Source: Thermococci archaeon (GTDB lineage: Archaea > Methanobacteriota_B > Thermococci > Thermococcales > Thermococcaceae). From it: a stretch of DNA of 6,193 bases. The position numbers and the translations under genes are program-made. The DNA lies in contig QMUE01000089.1 in NCBI GenBank assembly GCA_003663535.1, positions 1-6,193 on the forward strand, given 5' to 3'. The notes beneath the pieces are model-generated. The model saw only the letters and a list, made by a program, of their open reading frames with translations. It ran no database searches and was not told the origin of the DNA. Below, piece by piece: positions 1 to 6,193 of the stretch (position 1 is the stretch's first letter; every line of letters starts with the position of its first letter).

Positions 1-266
1 AATATATGGTGTAGCCCATGGAAAACCACCCACTACAAAGGCATCTGCCTCCCAGAGGTTGATTTTGGGGAAATTTCTGGAGCATGATTACTATCACTAA
101 GCTTATAAGATTTTCTACTATATGAGAGTAAAAATTAAGAGGATCTAATAATATCTGTGCTCTGCAAATTTCATGCTTCATGACAAGAAGAGGACAGATT
201 CCTCTAATGCTCCTCATTTAATAGGAGAAATGGATTTTTTGTGTTTTTGGGAAGCTTTAAATAGAA
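1..266. other. Left-edge stretch with no firmly supported gene
   Basis: No confident gene is seen here. Two short open readings touch the left edge and exclude each other. On the plus strand a frame is open from base 1 to a TGA at 85-87, which could be the tail of a gene starting outside the window. On the minus strand a frame is open from about base 82 down to base 1, containing the protein-like stretch DAFVVGGFPWATPY, but it has no good start codon and several stops lie just upstream, so it would have to be a decayed fragment. Neither gives a recognisable family. From about 88 to 266 the sequence is AT-rich with stops in all frames. It contains a small stem and T-rich run described separately. 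Confidence 0.4.
210..248 (+). terminator. Possible plus-strand terminator (short stem plus T-rich tract)
   Basis: CTCCT (210-214) and AGGAG (223-227) form a 5-bp inverted repeat with an 8-base loop. They are followed by a run of six T (235-240) and one of five T (244-248). Archaeal RNA polymerase terminates at T-tracts, so this could end a plus-strand transcript entering from the left. The stem is short and the upstream gene is not established, so this is a weak call. Confidence 0.3.
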
Positions 267-290
267 TCAAGGAATAATCATCATATAGAG

Positions 291-439
291 AAGAAAACCC
301 TCCTTGGAGTGAAGAGAACATGAAGAAACTTCAAGAAAGTTAGTATTTCTGATGGGGGTATTAGAGTGGTTAACCAAGTTCAAGTGAAGTCCATTCTTTT
401 CCTTCCGAAAACCTCGCCCTTCAGGGCGGGGTAGGTCAC
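291..439 (+). mobile_element. Possible right-end relic of an IS200/IS605 (TnpB) element
   Basis: This stretch is non-coding but rich in local symmetry: AACTT/AAGTT (327-331 with 337-341), the 10-base palindrome TGGTTAACCA (367-376), ACTTCA/TGAAGT (328-333 with 385-390), and a GC-rich 8-bp hairpin (412-419 with 424-431, loop TTCA). The hairpin is followed by GTAGG and then TCAC (436-439). A strong subterminal hairpin close to a TCAC-like tetranucleotide is the usual layout of the right end of IS200/IS605 elements, where the guide RNA (omega/reRNA) of TnpB also ends. No tnpA or tnpB reading frame remains in the window, so this would be a solo end or decayed copy. The assignment rests on layout and general recollection of similar Thermococcales sequence. 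A plain terminator for guaAA is the alternative. Confidence 0.38.
408..431 (-). terminator. GC-rich hairpin followed by four T downstream of guaAA
   Basis: Read on the minus strand, an 8-bp GC-rich stem (one G-T pair, four-base loop) lies 22 bases past the guaAA stop codon and is followed directly by TTTT (411-408). It could act as a terminator or 3'-end stabiliser for the gua transcript. The same hairpin is also discussed as an insertion-sequence end, and the two roles are compatible. Confidence 0.45.
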
Positions 440-445
440 ATAAAC

Positions 446-450
446 AAAAA
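446..450 (-). terminator. T5 tract just past the guaAA stop
   Basis: On the minus strand the guaAA stop codon is followed three bases later by a run of five T and then GTTT. Oligo-T tracts of this kind are sufficient for termination by archaeal RNA polymerase, so this is a plausible end of the gua transcript. Confidence 0.4.
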
Positions 451-453
451 GAT

Positions 454-1020
454 TTAAAGTTCTCCACAAAGCTCGGCAAAGTTCCTATAGATTTCGCTTC
501 CCTTTTCCGTGTGTGCCACTTCTGGGTGGAACTGCACCCCATAAATTGGTAGACTTTTATGTTTCATAGCTTCAACAGGGCAGAACTCACTCTTAGCTAA
601 AAGTTCAAACTCCTCTGGAAGTTCTTTAACCTCGTCCATGTGACTTTCCCAAACCTTAAGCTTCTCTGGAAGTCCTTTGAAAATGTCGTTCTCCTTAATT
701 CTCTCAACCTCAACGAGGCTGTATTCTCCCTTCTCCCCTCTTCCTACTTTACCACCAAAGTACTTCGCTATAAGCTGGTGTCCCAGACAAATCCCTAAAA
801 TTGGCACATTAAATTCCTCGTAGTGCTTTAGGATTGCTTCACAGTTGCCCGTTCTTTCCAAAGTTGGGCCGCCTGAAAATATTATACCCTTTGGGTTCAT
901 TGACTTTATTTCTTCTAGGGGTGTGGTGTTTGGGATTATTTTAGCTTCAACCCCAAGATACCTCAAAGTTCTCCAGATCCTGTGCACGTATTGCCCGTGG
1001 TTATCCATTATGATTATCAT
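454..1020 (-). CDS. guaAA: GMP synthase glutamine amidotransferase subunit A
   Basis: Class I glutamine amidotransferase of 188 residues. It hydrolyses glutamine and passes ammonia to the ATP-pyrophosphatase subunit, which aminates XMP to GMP in the cytoplasm. The catalytic triad is visible: Cys78 in the nucleophile elbow GICLGHQ (76-82), and His165 and Glu167 in VQFHPE (162-167). The GIIFSGGP stretch (45-52) is the usual oxyanion-side loop. The length matches stand-alone archaeal GuaAA proteins, which lack the fused synthetase domain of bacterial GuaA. The start at 1020 is favoured by GGAGGGG at 1026-1032. The gene begins 22 bases after the 220-residue cassette gene and has no obvious promoter of its own, so it probably depends on read-through. 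Its partner guaAB lies more than 2 kb upstream, which is unusual because the pair is normally adjacent. Confidence 0.95.
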   Translation of the reverse strand: MIIIMDNHGQYVHRIWRTLRYLGVEAKIIPNTTPLEEIKSMNPKGIIFSGGPTLERTGNCEAILKHYEEFNVPILGICLGHQLIAKYFGGKVGRGEKGEYSLVEVERIKENDIFKGLPEKLKVWESHMDEVKELPEEFELLAKSEFCPVEAMKHKSLPIYGVQFHPEVAHTEKGSEIYRNFAELCGEL

Positions 1021-1025
1021 CTTGT

Positions 1026-1032
1026 CCCCTCC
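1026..1032 (-). promoter_or_regulatory. Strong Shine-Dalgarno site of guaAA
   Basis: GGAGGGG on the minus strand ends 5 bases before the ATG at 1020. It fixes that start over the internal ATG four codons later, and it lets guaAA be translated independently from a shared transcript with the cassette. Confidence 0.7.
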
Positions 1033-1040
1033 AATTTGAT

Positions 1041-1047
1041 CCTCAAA
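1041..1047 (-). repeat. 7-bp direct repeat, copy 2 (cassette downstream edge)
   Basis: TTTGAGG overlapping the TGA stop codon of the 220-residue gene, identical to 3289-3295. See that entry for the reading and the caveat. Confidence 0.25.
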
Positions 1048-1705
1048 CTAACTCATTAATTGAGAACTCTACAGTGTCGTCTAAATTTGAAACAAAGCCT
1101 TTTTTTATTATTTTTAACGAATTATTCCAAGGGAGTTCAACAGATAATTCTTCACGTTTGATAAGCTGTTCATACAGCTTATATTCGTTATCAGAAACAG
1201 TTTTTGCAGTTCGTGACAACATAATAGTGTCCATATCTATTGGACCCAATTTAACTCCCACAACCCCATACCATCTAACCACACTCTCATCAAGCACATC
1301 TACTTCTACGAACCTTAAAATCATAACCACAGAAAGAGCTGTATTTGTAATTTGTTTTATCGCTTTTTCATATTTTTCTATAGTTTTTATAGAACTTTTC
1401 ATTTCTGGTAATATGACATAAATCTTATGATTGCCATTGTTTTCAAGCAGAAGCAAAATTGCCGTTTCACAGTTATCTTTGTTCTTAAAAAACTTCACCA
1501 TTTCTTTGGAGACATGAAATCGTACTATATTCTCACTAGAAATGGAAATATCTTTTATAATCATTTTTTTCAACTTAGCTCCCTTATCTCGCTCAATTAC
1601 TACTATGCTATTTCCCCTAATTTCAACCCTACTGGAGTCTAGTAGGTTTGAGTCAAAGAACTTCCTTAGTTGTGTTAATACATCTTTTGTAGATTTTACA
1701 CTCAT
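1043..1705 (-). CDS. Uncharacterised 220-residue partner of the adjacent ATPase
   Basis: I do not recognise this protein with certainty. It has no signal peptide or membrane segment, so it is probably cytoplasmic. Residues 79-105 show a strand (CETAILLLL), a turn (NNGNHK), a second strand (IYVILP) and then E101-M-K103, followed by a helix with AIKQITNTA (115-123). That layout resembles small proteins found next to AAA_15-type ATPases, in which a CD..L strand is followed by an IELK-type strand, as in PD-(D/E)xK nuclease-like folds; here the first acid is E80 rather than D. The match is by eye and weak. GGTGA at 1713-1717 supports the ATG at 1705. The gene begins 15 bases after the ATPase stop and ends 22 bases before guaAA, so it is almost certainly cotranscribed with both. 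The codons are AT-rich like the ATPase gene and unlike the gua genes. Confidence 0.85.
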   Translation of the reverse strand: MSVKSTKDVLTQLRKFFDSNLLDSSRVEIRGNSIVVIERDKGAKLKKMIIKDISISSENIVRFHVSKEMVKFFKNKDNCETAILLLLENNGNHKIYVILPEMKSSIKTIEKYEKAIKQITNTALSVVMILRFVEVDVLDESVVRWYGVVGVKLGPIDMDTIMLSRTAKTVSDNEYKLYEQLIKREELSVELPWNNSLKIIKKGFVSNLDDTVEFSINELV

Positions 1706-1720
1706 TGAATCATCACCAGC

Positions 1721-3280
1721 TTACTCAGCTCTTTCATTGTTATCAGACTCTAGAAGATTTATTAGTTCATAAGTTTCATTAAAAAGTTCTCGTATGGTAT
1801 GATAAAAGGCTTCAGATGAAATTCCATCATTTTCAATAATATCAAGTTCACGTATTTTTGTATATCCTTCACTATCATCGAAGAGATATGGGGCAATTTT
1901 TGAGGGATCTATTATTTCATTCTCTTCCCAACCATGCTTTTCGAGGAATTCTTTTAGTTCTTTTTCTTTTCCATTCTTTTTGAGATAATATAATTTGATG
2001 TTGTTGTTTATTTGCTGGAGGATGTATGGACTATGAGTTATTAATATCACATAAACCCCTCTGTTTACAAGTTTAATTAGAGCCTTTGCAAGTATTCTCT
2101 GTGCGTCGGGATGGAGATGTGCTTCTGGTTCTTCCATTATAACGAGTGTTTTCTTCCGGATAAAGTCTGTATATTTCAAGTATAGCAATAAAGGAATTGA
2201 CTCAACAACCAATGAAGATGAATATTGGGGAGGCAATGACAAACTCTCGCTTAAGGATGGTAAATAGCTTATCAGATTCAAATTTTTATTATATTCAAGT
2301 CTTCCTTTAAGTAAGTTATTCTCTAGGAATTCAATTATATCCTCGAATTCTGTTTTTGGATTCTCAGAGTAACTTTGAGAAAATGTTGGATCCTTTTTTA
2401 TAAAATCTACAATTGGACCTGGAAGACTTAATTCAAGTTCTTTTTCTTCCTCTTCAGAGGTATATCTAATTAGTTTGTATTGTCTACTAAACTTCTCTTC
2501 GAGAAGATTCTTCGCTAAAAGTTTACTTAGTAAGACAAACCCGCTTTTTGAGGCAGGAATAAATATAGGATTACTAATCACACGTCTAAACTCATAGTTA
2601 ATAATGTTGTTAACAATATTCATGGCTATATGTTTTGCTTCATTCTCTAAAATTCTTGGAGGAGCAGTTATACAAACATAGTATTCATTAGTGTTAGTAT
2701 CTCTAAGAACTATGACTTCGAATTCGTATTCCTTAATTTCATGTTCGTTCTCGTTTTTTTTACTGGGCCCTTTAGCAAACCCAAATCTCGGCTTTAAGGA
2801 ATTTGGAAAACTGAGTTTGTGAAAGTTCTCCAACAAGCTTTCATCTTTCGATATCTTCTCTTTAAGTTCTATTCCTATTTTGAGTTTAATTTGAGTAGGA
2901 ATTAGTGCTTTTGCCTGCTTAAACTGGATTGGAAAATTAAACAGGGATTGAACATTTTCTTTGGTAAGTAGAATCGTGGGAAATATATCCACCTCTCCAG
3001 CATATTCATAAGACCCAAACGGGAACTTACGGGAGGAGGTATGTTGTGTGGAAGGGGTATAATTCTTGAGCAATTCAATTAATTTGTCATGACCTTGAAC
3101 CTTTCTACCGATGAAAGGATCATTCTTAGTGATTCCCCATATTAGGTATCCTATGTACGTTTTTCCAGTATTATTTTTCCCAAAAAATATTGTTAGAGGC
3201 TTCAGTGTTACTTTTCCTTCTTTTATAGGGCCGAAATCCTCAACAGTGATTGTCAGCAATTCGTGGCTTTTTTCCTTCAT
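1721..3280 (-). CDS. ABC/AAA_15-like ATPase (RecF/SMC/OLD-type P-loop)
   Basis: ATPase of 519 residues with the two halves of an SMC/RecF-type nucleotide-binding domain far apart in sequence. The N-terminus (ITVEDFGPIKEGKVTLKPLT, 11-30) is the usual lead-in strand of this superfamily, followed by Walker A GKNNTGKT (34-41). A variable, lysine- and glutamate-rich middle follows, including IPASKSGF (241-248), a motif common in AAA_15/AAA_21 proteins. Then come a possible signature region (about 341-358), Walker B with the catalytic acid pair (LVIMEEPEAHLHP, 379-391) and the H-loop THSPYI (415-420). The last 100 residues carry a DGIS..AF segment common in the family but no TOPRIM nuclease motifs, so this is not a full OLD nuclease. 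GGGAGAGG just upstream supports the ATG at 3280. Paired with the next gene it forms an AT-rich cassette inside the GMP synthetase locus; a role in defence is inference. Confidence 0.9.
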   Translation of the reverse strand: MKEKSHELLTITVEDFGPIKEGKVTLKPLTIFFGKNNTGKTYIGYLIWGITKNDPFIGRKVQGHDKLIELLKNYTPSTQHTSSRKFPFGSYEYAGEVDIFPTILLTKENVQSLFNFPIQFKQAKALIPTQIKLKIGIELKEKISKDESLLENFHKLSFPNSLKPRFGFAKGPSKKNENEHEIKEYEFEVIVLRDTNTNEYYVCITAPPRILENEAKHIAMNIVNNIINYEFRRVISNPIFIPASKSGFVLLSKLLAKNLLEEKFSRQYKLIRYTSEEEEKELELSLPGPIVDFIKKDPTFSQSYSENPKTEFEDIIEFLENNLLKGRLEYNKNLNLISYLPSLSESLSLPPQYSSSLVVESIPLLLYLKYTDFIRKKTLVIMEEPEAHLHPDAQRILAKALIKLVNRGVYVILITHSPYILQQINNNIKLYYLKKNGKEKELKEFLEKHGWEENEIIDPSKIAPYLFDDSEGYTKIRELDIIENDGISSEAFYHTIRELFNETYELINLLESDNNERAE

Positions 3281-3288
3281 GTCCTCTC

Positions 3289-3295
3289 CCTCAAA
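3289..3295 (-). repeat. 7-bp direct repeat, copy 1 (cassette upstream edge)
   Basis: TTTGAGG on the minus strand in the ATPase leader. The same heptamer occurs at 1041-1047, just past the downstream edge of the cassette, and each is followed by a GGAG-GGAC type leader. It could mark a duplication made when the cassette entered, but a heptamer overlapping Shine-Dalgarno-like sequence can recur by chance. Confidence 0.25.
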
Positions 3296-3310
3296 GTTAT
3301 TTGTGTTAGT

Positions 3311-3328
3311 GTTTTAAATCTCTTTCCG
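3311..3328 (-). promoter_or_regulatory. Possible BRE/TATA promoter for the ATPase cassette
   Basis: On the minus strand a purine-rich GGAAAGAG is followed by ATTTAAAAC, which fits an archaeal BRE plus TATA box. Its centre lies about 35 bases upstream of the ATPase ATG, giving a leader of about 10 bases, short but usual for Thermococcales. No T-tract separates it from the guaAB stop, so read-through from guaAB is also likely. Confidence 0.4.
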
Positions 3329-3342
3329 TCATCTTTCCATTA

Positions 3343-4266
3343 TCACTCGAACTCAATTGTTGCTGGAGGCTTGTTCGTTATATCGTAAAGAACTCTCCCT
3401 ACCTGTGGGATCTCGCTCGTTATCCTGAAGGCTATTCTTTGTAGCACTTCAAATGGAACGTTCATGGCATTTGCAGTCATTCCGTCCAAACTCTCAACTA
3501 CTCTGACCGCTATTGTCTCTTTGTAGGCCCTTATGTCCCCCTGCACACCGACGGTTTTGACCCCCAAAAGCACAGCAAAGGCCTGCCATGGTTTAAGGCC
3601 TGCGTTTTCAATTTCTTCTTCCACTATGGCGTTTGCCTCCCTTACTATCGCAACCTTCTCTGGCGTTACTTCTCCTAAGACCCTCACGGCCAATCCCGGG
3701 CCGGGGAATGGCATGCGATTGTAAATTTTTTCTGGAAGATCAAGTTCTTTTGCTACTTCCCTAACTTCGTCCTTGTAGAGATCCCTTAAAGGTTCAATGA
3801 GCTTGAGGTTTAACCTCTCAGGAAGTCCGCCCACATTGTGGTGGCTTTTTATTTTTCCTTGGCTCTCAATCCAATCTGGAGCTATCGTGCCTTGGATAAG
3901 AAAATCTGCATCTATTTCATTGGCAACCTCTTCAAACACATCTATGAAGGTCTTGCCTATTATTTTTCTTTTCTCTTCTGGATCTGTTACGCCTTTAAGT
4001 GCGGTGAAAAACCTCTCTTGTGCATCTACGTAAATTAGATTTAAGCCAAATTCCTCTTTAAATGTCTTTATAACGAACTCTGGTTCCTCCTTTCTCAAAA
4101 ACCCTGTGTTTACGAAGACGGCATGAAGTCTGTCTCCGATAGCTTTGTAAGCCAGTATTGCTGCTGTGGAGCTATCCACACCCCCGCTTAGGGCTATTAT
4201 AGCTTTTTTCTCTCCTACAGTCTCTTTAATCTCTTTGACCTTCTCTTCAATGAATTTTTCCCACAT
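3343..4266 (-). CDS. guaAB: GMP synthase ATP-pyrophosphatase subunit B
   Basis: Synthetase subunit of 307 residues. It adenylates XMP with ATP and uses ammonia from GuaAA to form GMP. The PP-loop SGGVDSS (27-33) of N-type ATP pyrophosphatases is intact. [10 protein letters not shown] (140-149), [13 protein letters not shown] (184-196) and the C-terminal KPPATIEFE (299-307) are conserved GMP synthetase segments; the C-terminal part is the dimerisation and XMP-binding domain. An in-frame ATG six codons upstream (4284) exists, but the ATG at 4266 is preferred because GGTGA (4272-4276) sits five bases before it and because related archaeal proteins begin with the same MWE/MDW-type start. No residue looks missing. 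A T-tract separates it from guaB, and the foreign ATPase cassette follows where guaAA would be expected. Confidence 0.95.
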   Translation of the reverse strand: MWEKFIEEKVKEIKETVGEKKAIIALSGGVDSSTAAILAYKAIGDRLHAVFVNTGFLRKEEPEFVIKTFKEEFGLNLIYVDAQERFFTALKGVTDPEEKRKIIGKTFIDVFEEVANEIDADFLIQGTIAPDWIESQGKIKSHHNVGGLPERLNLKLIEPLRDLYKDEVREVAKELDLPEKIYNRMPFPGPGLAVRVLGEVTPEKVAIVREANAIVEEEIENAGLKPWQAFAVLLGVKTVGVQGDIRAYKETIAVRVVESLDGMTANAMNVPFEVLQRIAFRITSEIPQVGRVLYDITNKPPATIEFE

Positions 4267-4271
4267 GAGCG

Positions 4272-4276
4272 TCACC
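4272..4276 (-). promoter_or_regulatory. Shine-Dalgarno site that decides the guaAB start
   Basis: GGTGA on the minus strand, five bases before the ATG at 4266. It lies downstream of the alternative ATG at 4284 and therefore argues for the shorter 307-residue protein. Confidence 0.65.
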
Positions 4277-4301
4277 TTCAACATAAAATTGTAAAATTTA
4301 C

Positions 4302-4324
4302 TTTAAAAAATTTGTTATTTAAAC
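4302..4324 (-). promoter_or_regulatory. Probable guaAB promoter region (TATA-like)
   Basis: The 73-base gap between guaB and the guaAB start is very AT-rich. On the minus strand it holds GTTTAAATAAC (4324-4314) and TTTTTTAAAG (4311-4302), either of which could serve as a TATA box with a leader of roughly 14 to 26 bases. The choice between them cannot be made by eye. Confidence 0.4.
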
Positions 4325-4339
4325 AAAAAAATGTAAAAA
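4325..4339 (-). terminator. T-tract terminator after guaB
   Basis: Directly after the guaB stop codon the minus strand reads five T (4339-4335), then ACA, then seven T (4331-4325), with no stem. This is a typical archaeal oligo-T termination signal and suggests that guaB is mostly transcribed separately from guaAB. Confidence 0.6.
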
Positions 4340-5806
<1,467 letters not shown>

Positions 5807-5836
5807 TCACCCTGTTTAGCATAAGAATGTAGAGTG

Positions 5837-5850
5837 CTTTTAAAGTTTAC
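5837..5850 (-). promoter_or_regulatory. Probable guaB promoter (BRE plus TATA box)
   Basis: The minus strand reads GTAAAC then TTTAAAAG, a good archaeal BRE/TATA pair. A start site about 25 bases downstream would fall near 5815, leaving a leader of about 24 bases that contains the GGTGA and GGAGG motifs. The insertion sequence on the right begins roughly 20 bases upstream of the BRE, so the promoter core is intact. Confidence 0.5.
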
Positions 5851-5900
5851 TACATGAATAGGATAAGTAGTAGCGGGGTATCGGGTTTAAGTTACTAAAA

Positions 5901-5917
5901 TATTCTAGAGTAGAATA
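5901..5917 (+). repeat. 6-bp inverted repeat before the transposase start
   Basis: TATTCT (5901-5906) and AGAATA (5912-5917) are perfect inverted repeats with a 5-base spacer, ending 3 bases before the transposase ATG. No Shine-Dalgarno sequence is present. The repeat could be an operator for the transposase or a structure hiding its start; neither is shown. Confidence 0.35.
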
Positions 5918-5920
5918 GCC

Positions 5921-6193
5921 ATGAAGGCTGAAATTATTATTTACTACTTGCTTTTGGCATTAAACGCCTTTTCGCCGAAACAAAATCCCAGTAGGGAGAG
6001 AAATGAGGGCAGTGAAATTATACCTGAAAGGTCTCAGTTACCGTCAAGTTGGAAGACTGCTGGAAATCAGTTATACAACAGTCTGGGAAACAGTTCAAAA
6101 ATTCGCAGAAGCAGTTTACAAGCCAAAAATCTTCACAGTAAAAAAGCAGAGAAATTTCATCGCAGTTGACGAGACTGTAATAAAGATTAATGG
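5921..6193 (+). pseudogene. IS6-family transposase, frameshifted and cut by the window end
   Basis: Transposase with a DDE nuclease domain; the reading below needs one frame change. Frame one starts at the ATG 5921 and gives MKAEIIIYYLLLALNAF, then at the TTTT run (5969-5972) the family-like sequence continues one base out of frame as RRNKIPVGREMRAVKLYLKG. After that come a helix-turn-helix segment (LSYRQVGRLLEISYTTVWE, about 6030-6086) and the first catalytic aspartate in AVDETVIKING, whose codon is 6168-6170. Without the shift the first frame runs into unrelated sequence and stops at 6167-6169. One extra T would explain it, making this copy inactive unless a +1 ribosomal shift occurs; a sequencing error is also possible. 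An internal ATG at 6003 would give a protein lacking the N-terminus. The intact family length is about 233 residues, so most of the catalytic domain lies outside. Confidence 0.75.

Larger units (their letters stand above)
5870..6193 (+). mobile_element. IS6-family insertion sequence, left part (ISPfu-like)
   Basis: The element is recognised from its transposase, which resembles the ISPfu elements of Pyrococcus furiosus (about 780 bp, IS6 family). The left boundary is an estimate: the GC-richer GCGGGGTATCGGG at 5873-5885, standing out from the AT-rich surroundings, is a likely terminal inverted repeat. It cannot be confirmed, nor the 8-bp target duplication defined, because the right end lies outside the window. 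The element is oriented away from guaB. Confidence 0.65.

Noticed and set aside
253..343. TATA-like CTTTAAATA (253-261) followed by a seven-codon frame starting at ATG 320 with GGAG upstream
   Set aside because: The frame is too short to support as a gene and lies in the structured stretch better explained as an insertion-sequence end.
267..542. Minus-strand open frame of 91 codons overlapping the 3' end of guaAA
   Set aside because: It overlaps guaAA in another frame, has no family resemblance, and crosses the hairpin and structured non-coding stretch.
1043..1705. Assignment of the partner gene as RloB or AriB (TOPRIM/DUF4435)
   Set aside because: The E...DxD pattern and glycine context of TOPRIM proteins are not visible, so naming a PARIS or RloAB system would go beyond the sequence.
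4267..4284. Upstream ATG that would add six residues to GuaAB
   Set aside because: The GGTGA site lies between the two ATGs and suits only the downstream one; the added residues are not part of the family N-terminus as I know it.

Overview
The window looks chromosomal and archaeal, most likely from a member of the Thermococcales (Pyrococcus/Thermococcus group). The reasons are: GMP synthetase is encoded as two separate proteins (amidotransferase GuaAA and ATP-pyrophosphatase GuaAB), the archaeal arrangement; purine-rich Shine-Dalgarno sequences (GGAGG, GGTGA) precede the genes; promoters resemble archaeal BRE/TATA elements and terminators are T-tracts; and the right edge carries the start of an IS6-type transposase very like the ISPfu elements of Pyrococcus furiosus. 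These are recognitions from memory of the families; no search was run.

Layout, right to left on the minus strand: guaB (IMP dehydrogenase, 5791-4340); a T-tract terminator and probable new promoter; guaAB (GMP synthase ATP-PPase subunit, 4266-3343); an AT-rich two-gene cassette, namely an ABC/AAA_15-like ATPase (3280-1721) and an unrecognised 220-residue partner (1705-1043); then guaAA (glutaminase subunit of GMP synthase, 1020-454). guaB, guaAB and guaAA together convert IMP to XMP to GMP. The cassette separates the genes for the two subunits of one enzyme, with only short gaps (62, 15 and 22 bases), so guaAA is probably transcribed by read-through from the cassette.

The cassette is the most interesting part. 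A stand-alone ATPase with Walker A, Walker B and H-loop but no C-terminal TOPRIM nuclease, followed by a small gene with a possible degenerate E-x-K nuclease-like motif, resembles in design two-gene archaeal and bacterial defence modules such as PARIS or AbiL. That function is inference; neither gene was assigned to a named system.

The flanks look mobile. To the left (about 291-439, plus strand) lies a structured non-coding stretch ending in a GC-rich 8-bp hairpin followed by TCAC, which may be the right-end/guide-RNA relic of an IS200/IS605 (TnpB) element. To the right, from about 5870, an IS6-family element starts about 20 bases upstream of the guaB promoter; its transposase gene is frameshifted at a run of four T and runs off the window. 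Positions 1-290 hold no gene that can be supported firmly.
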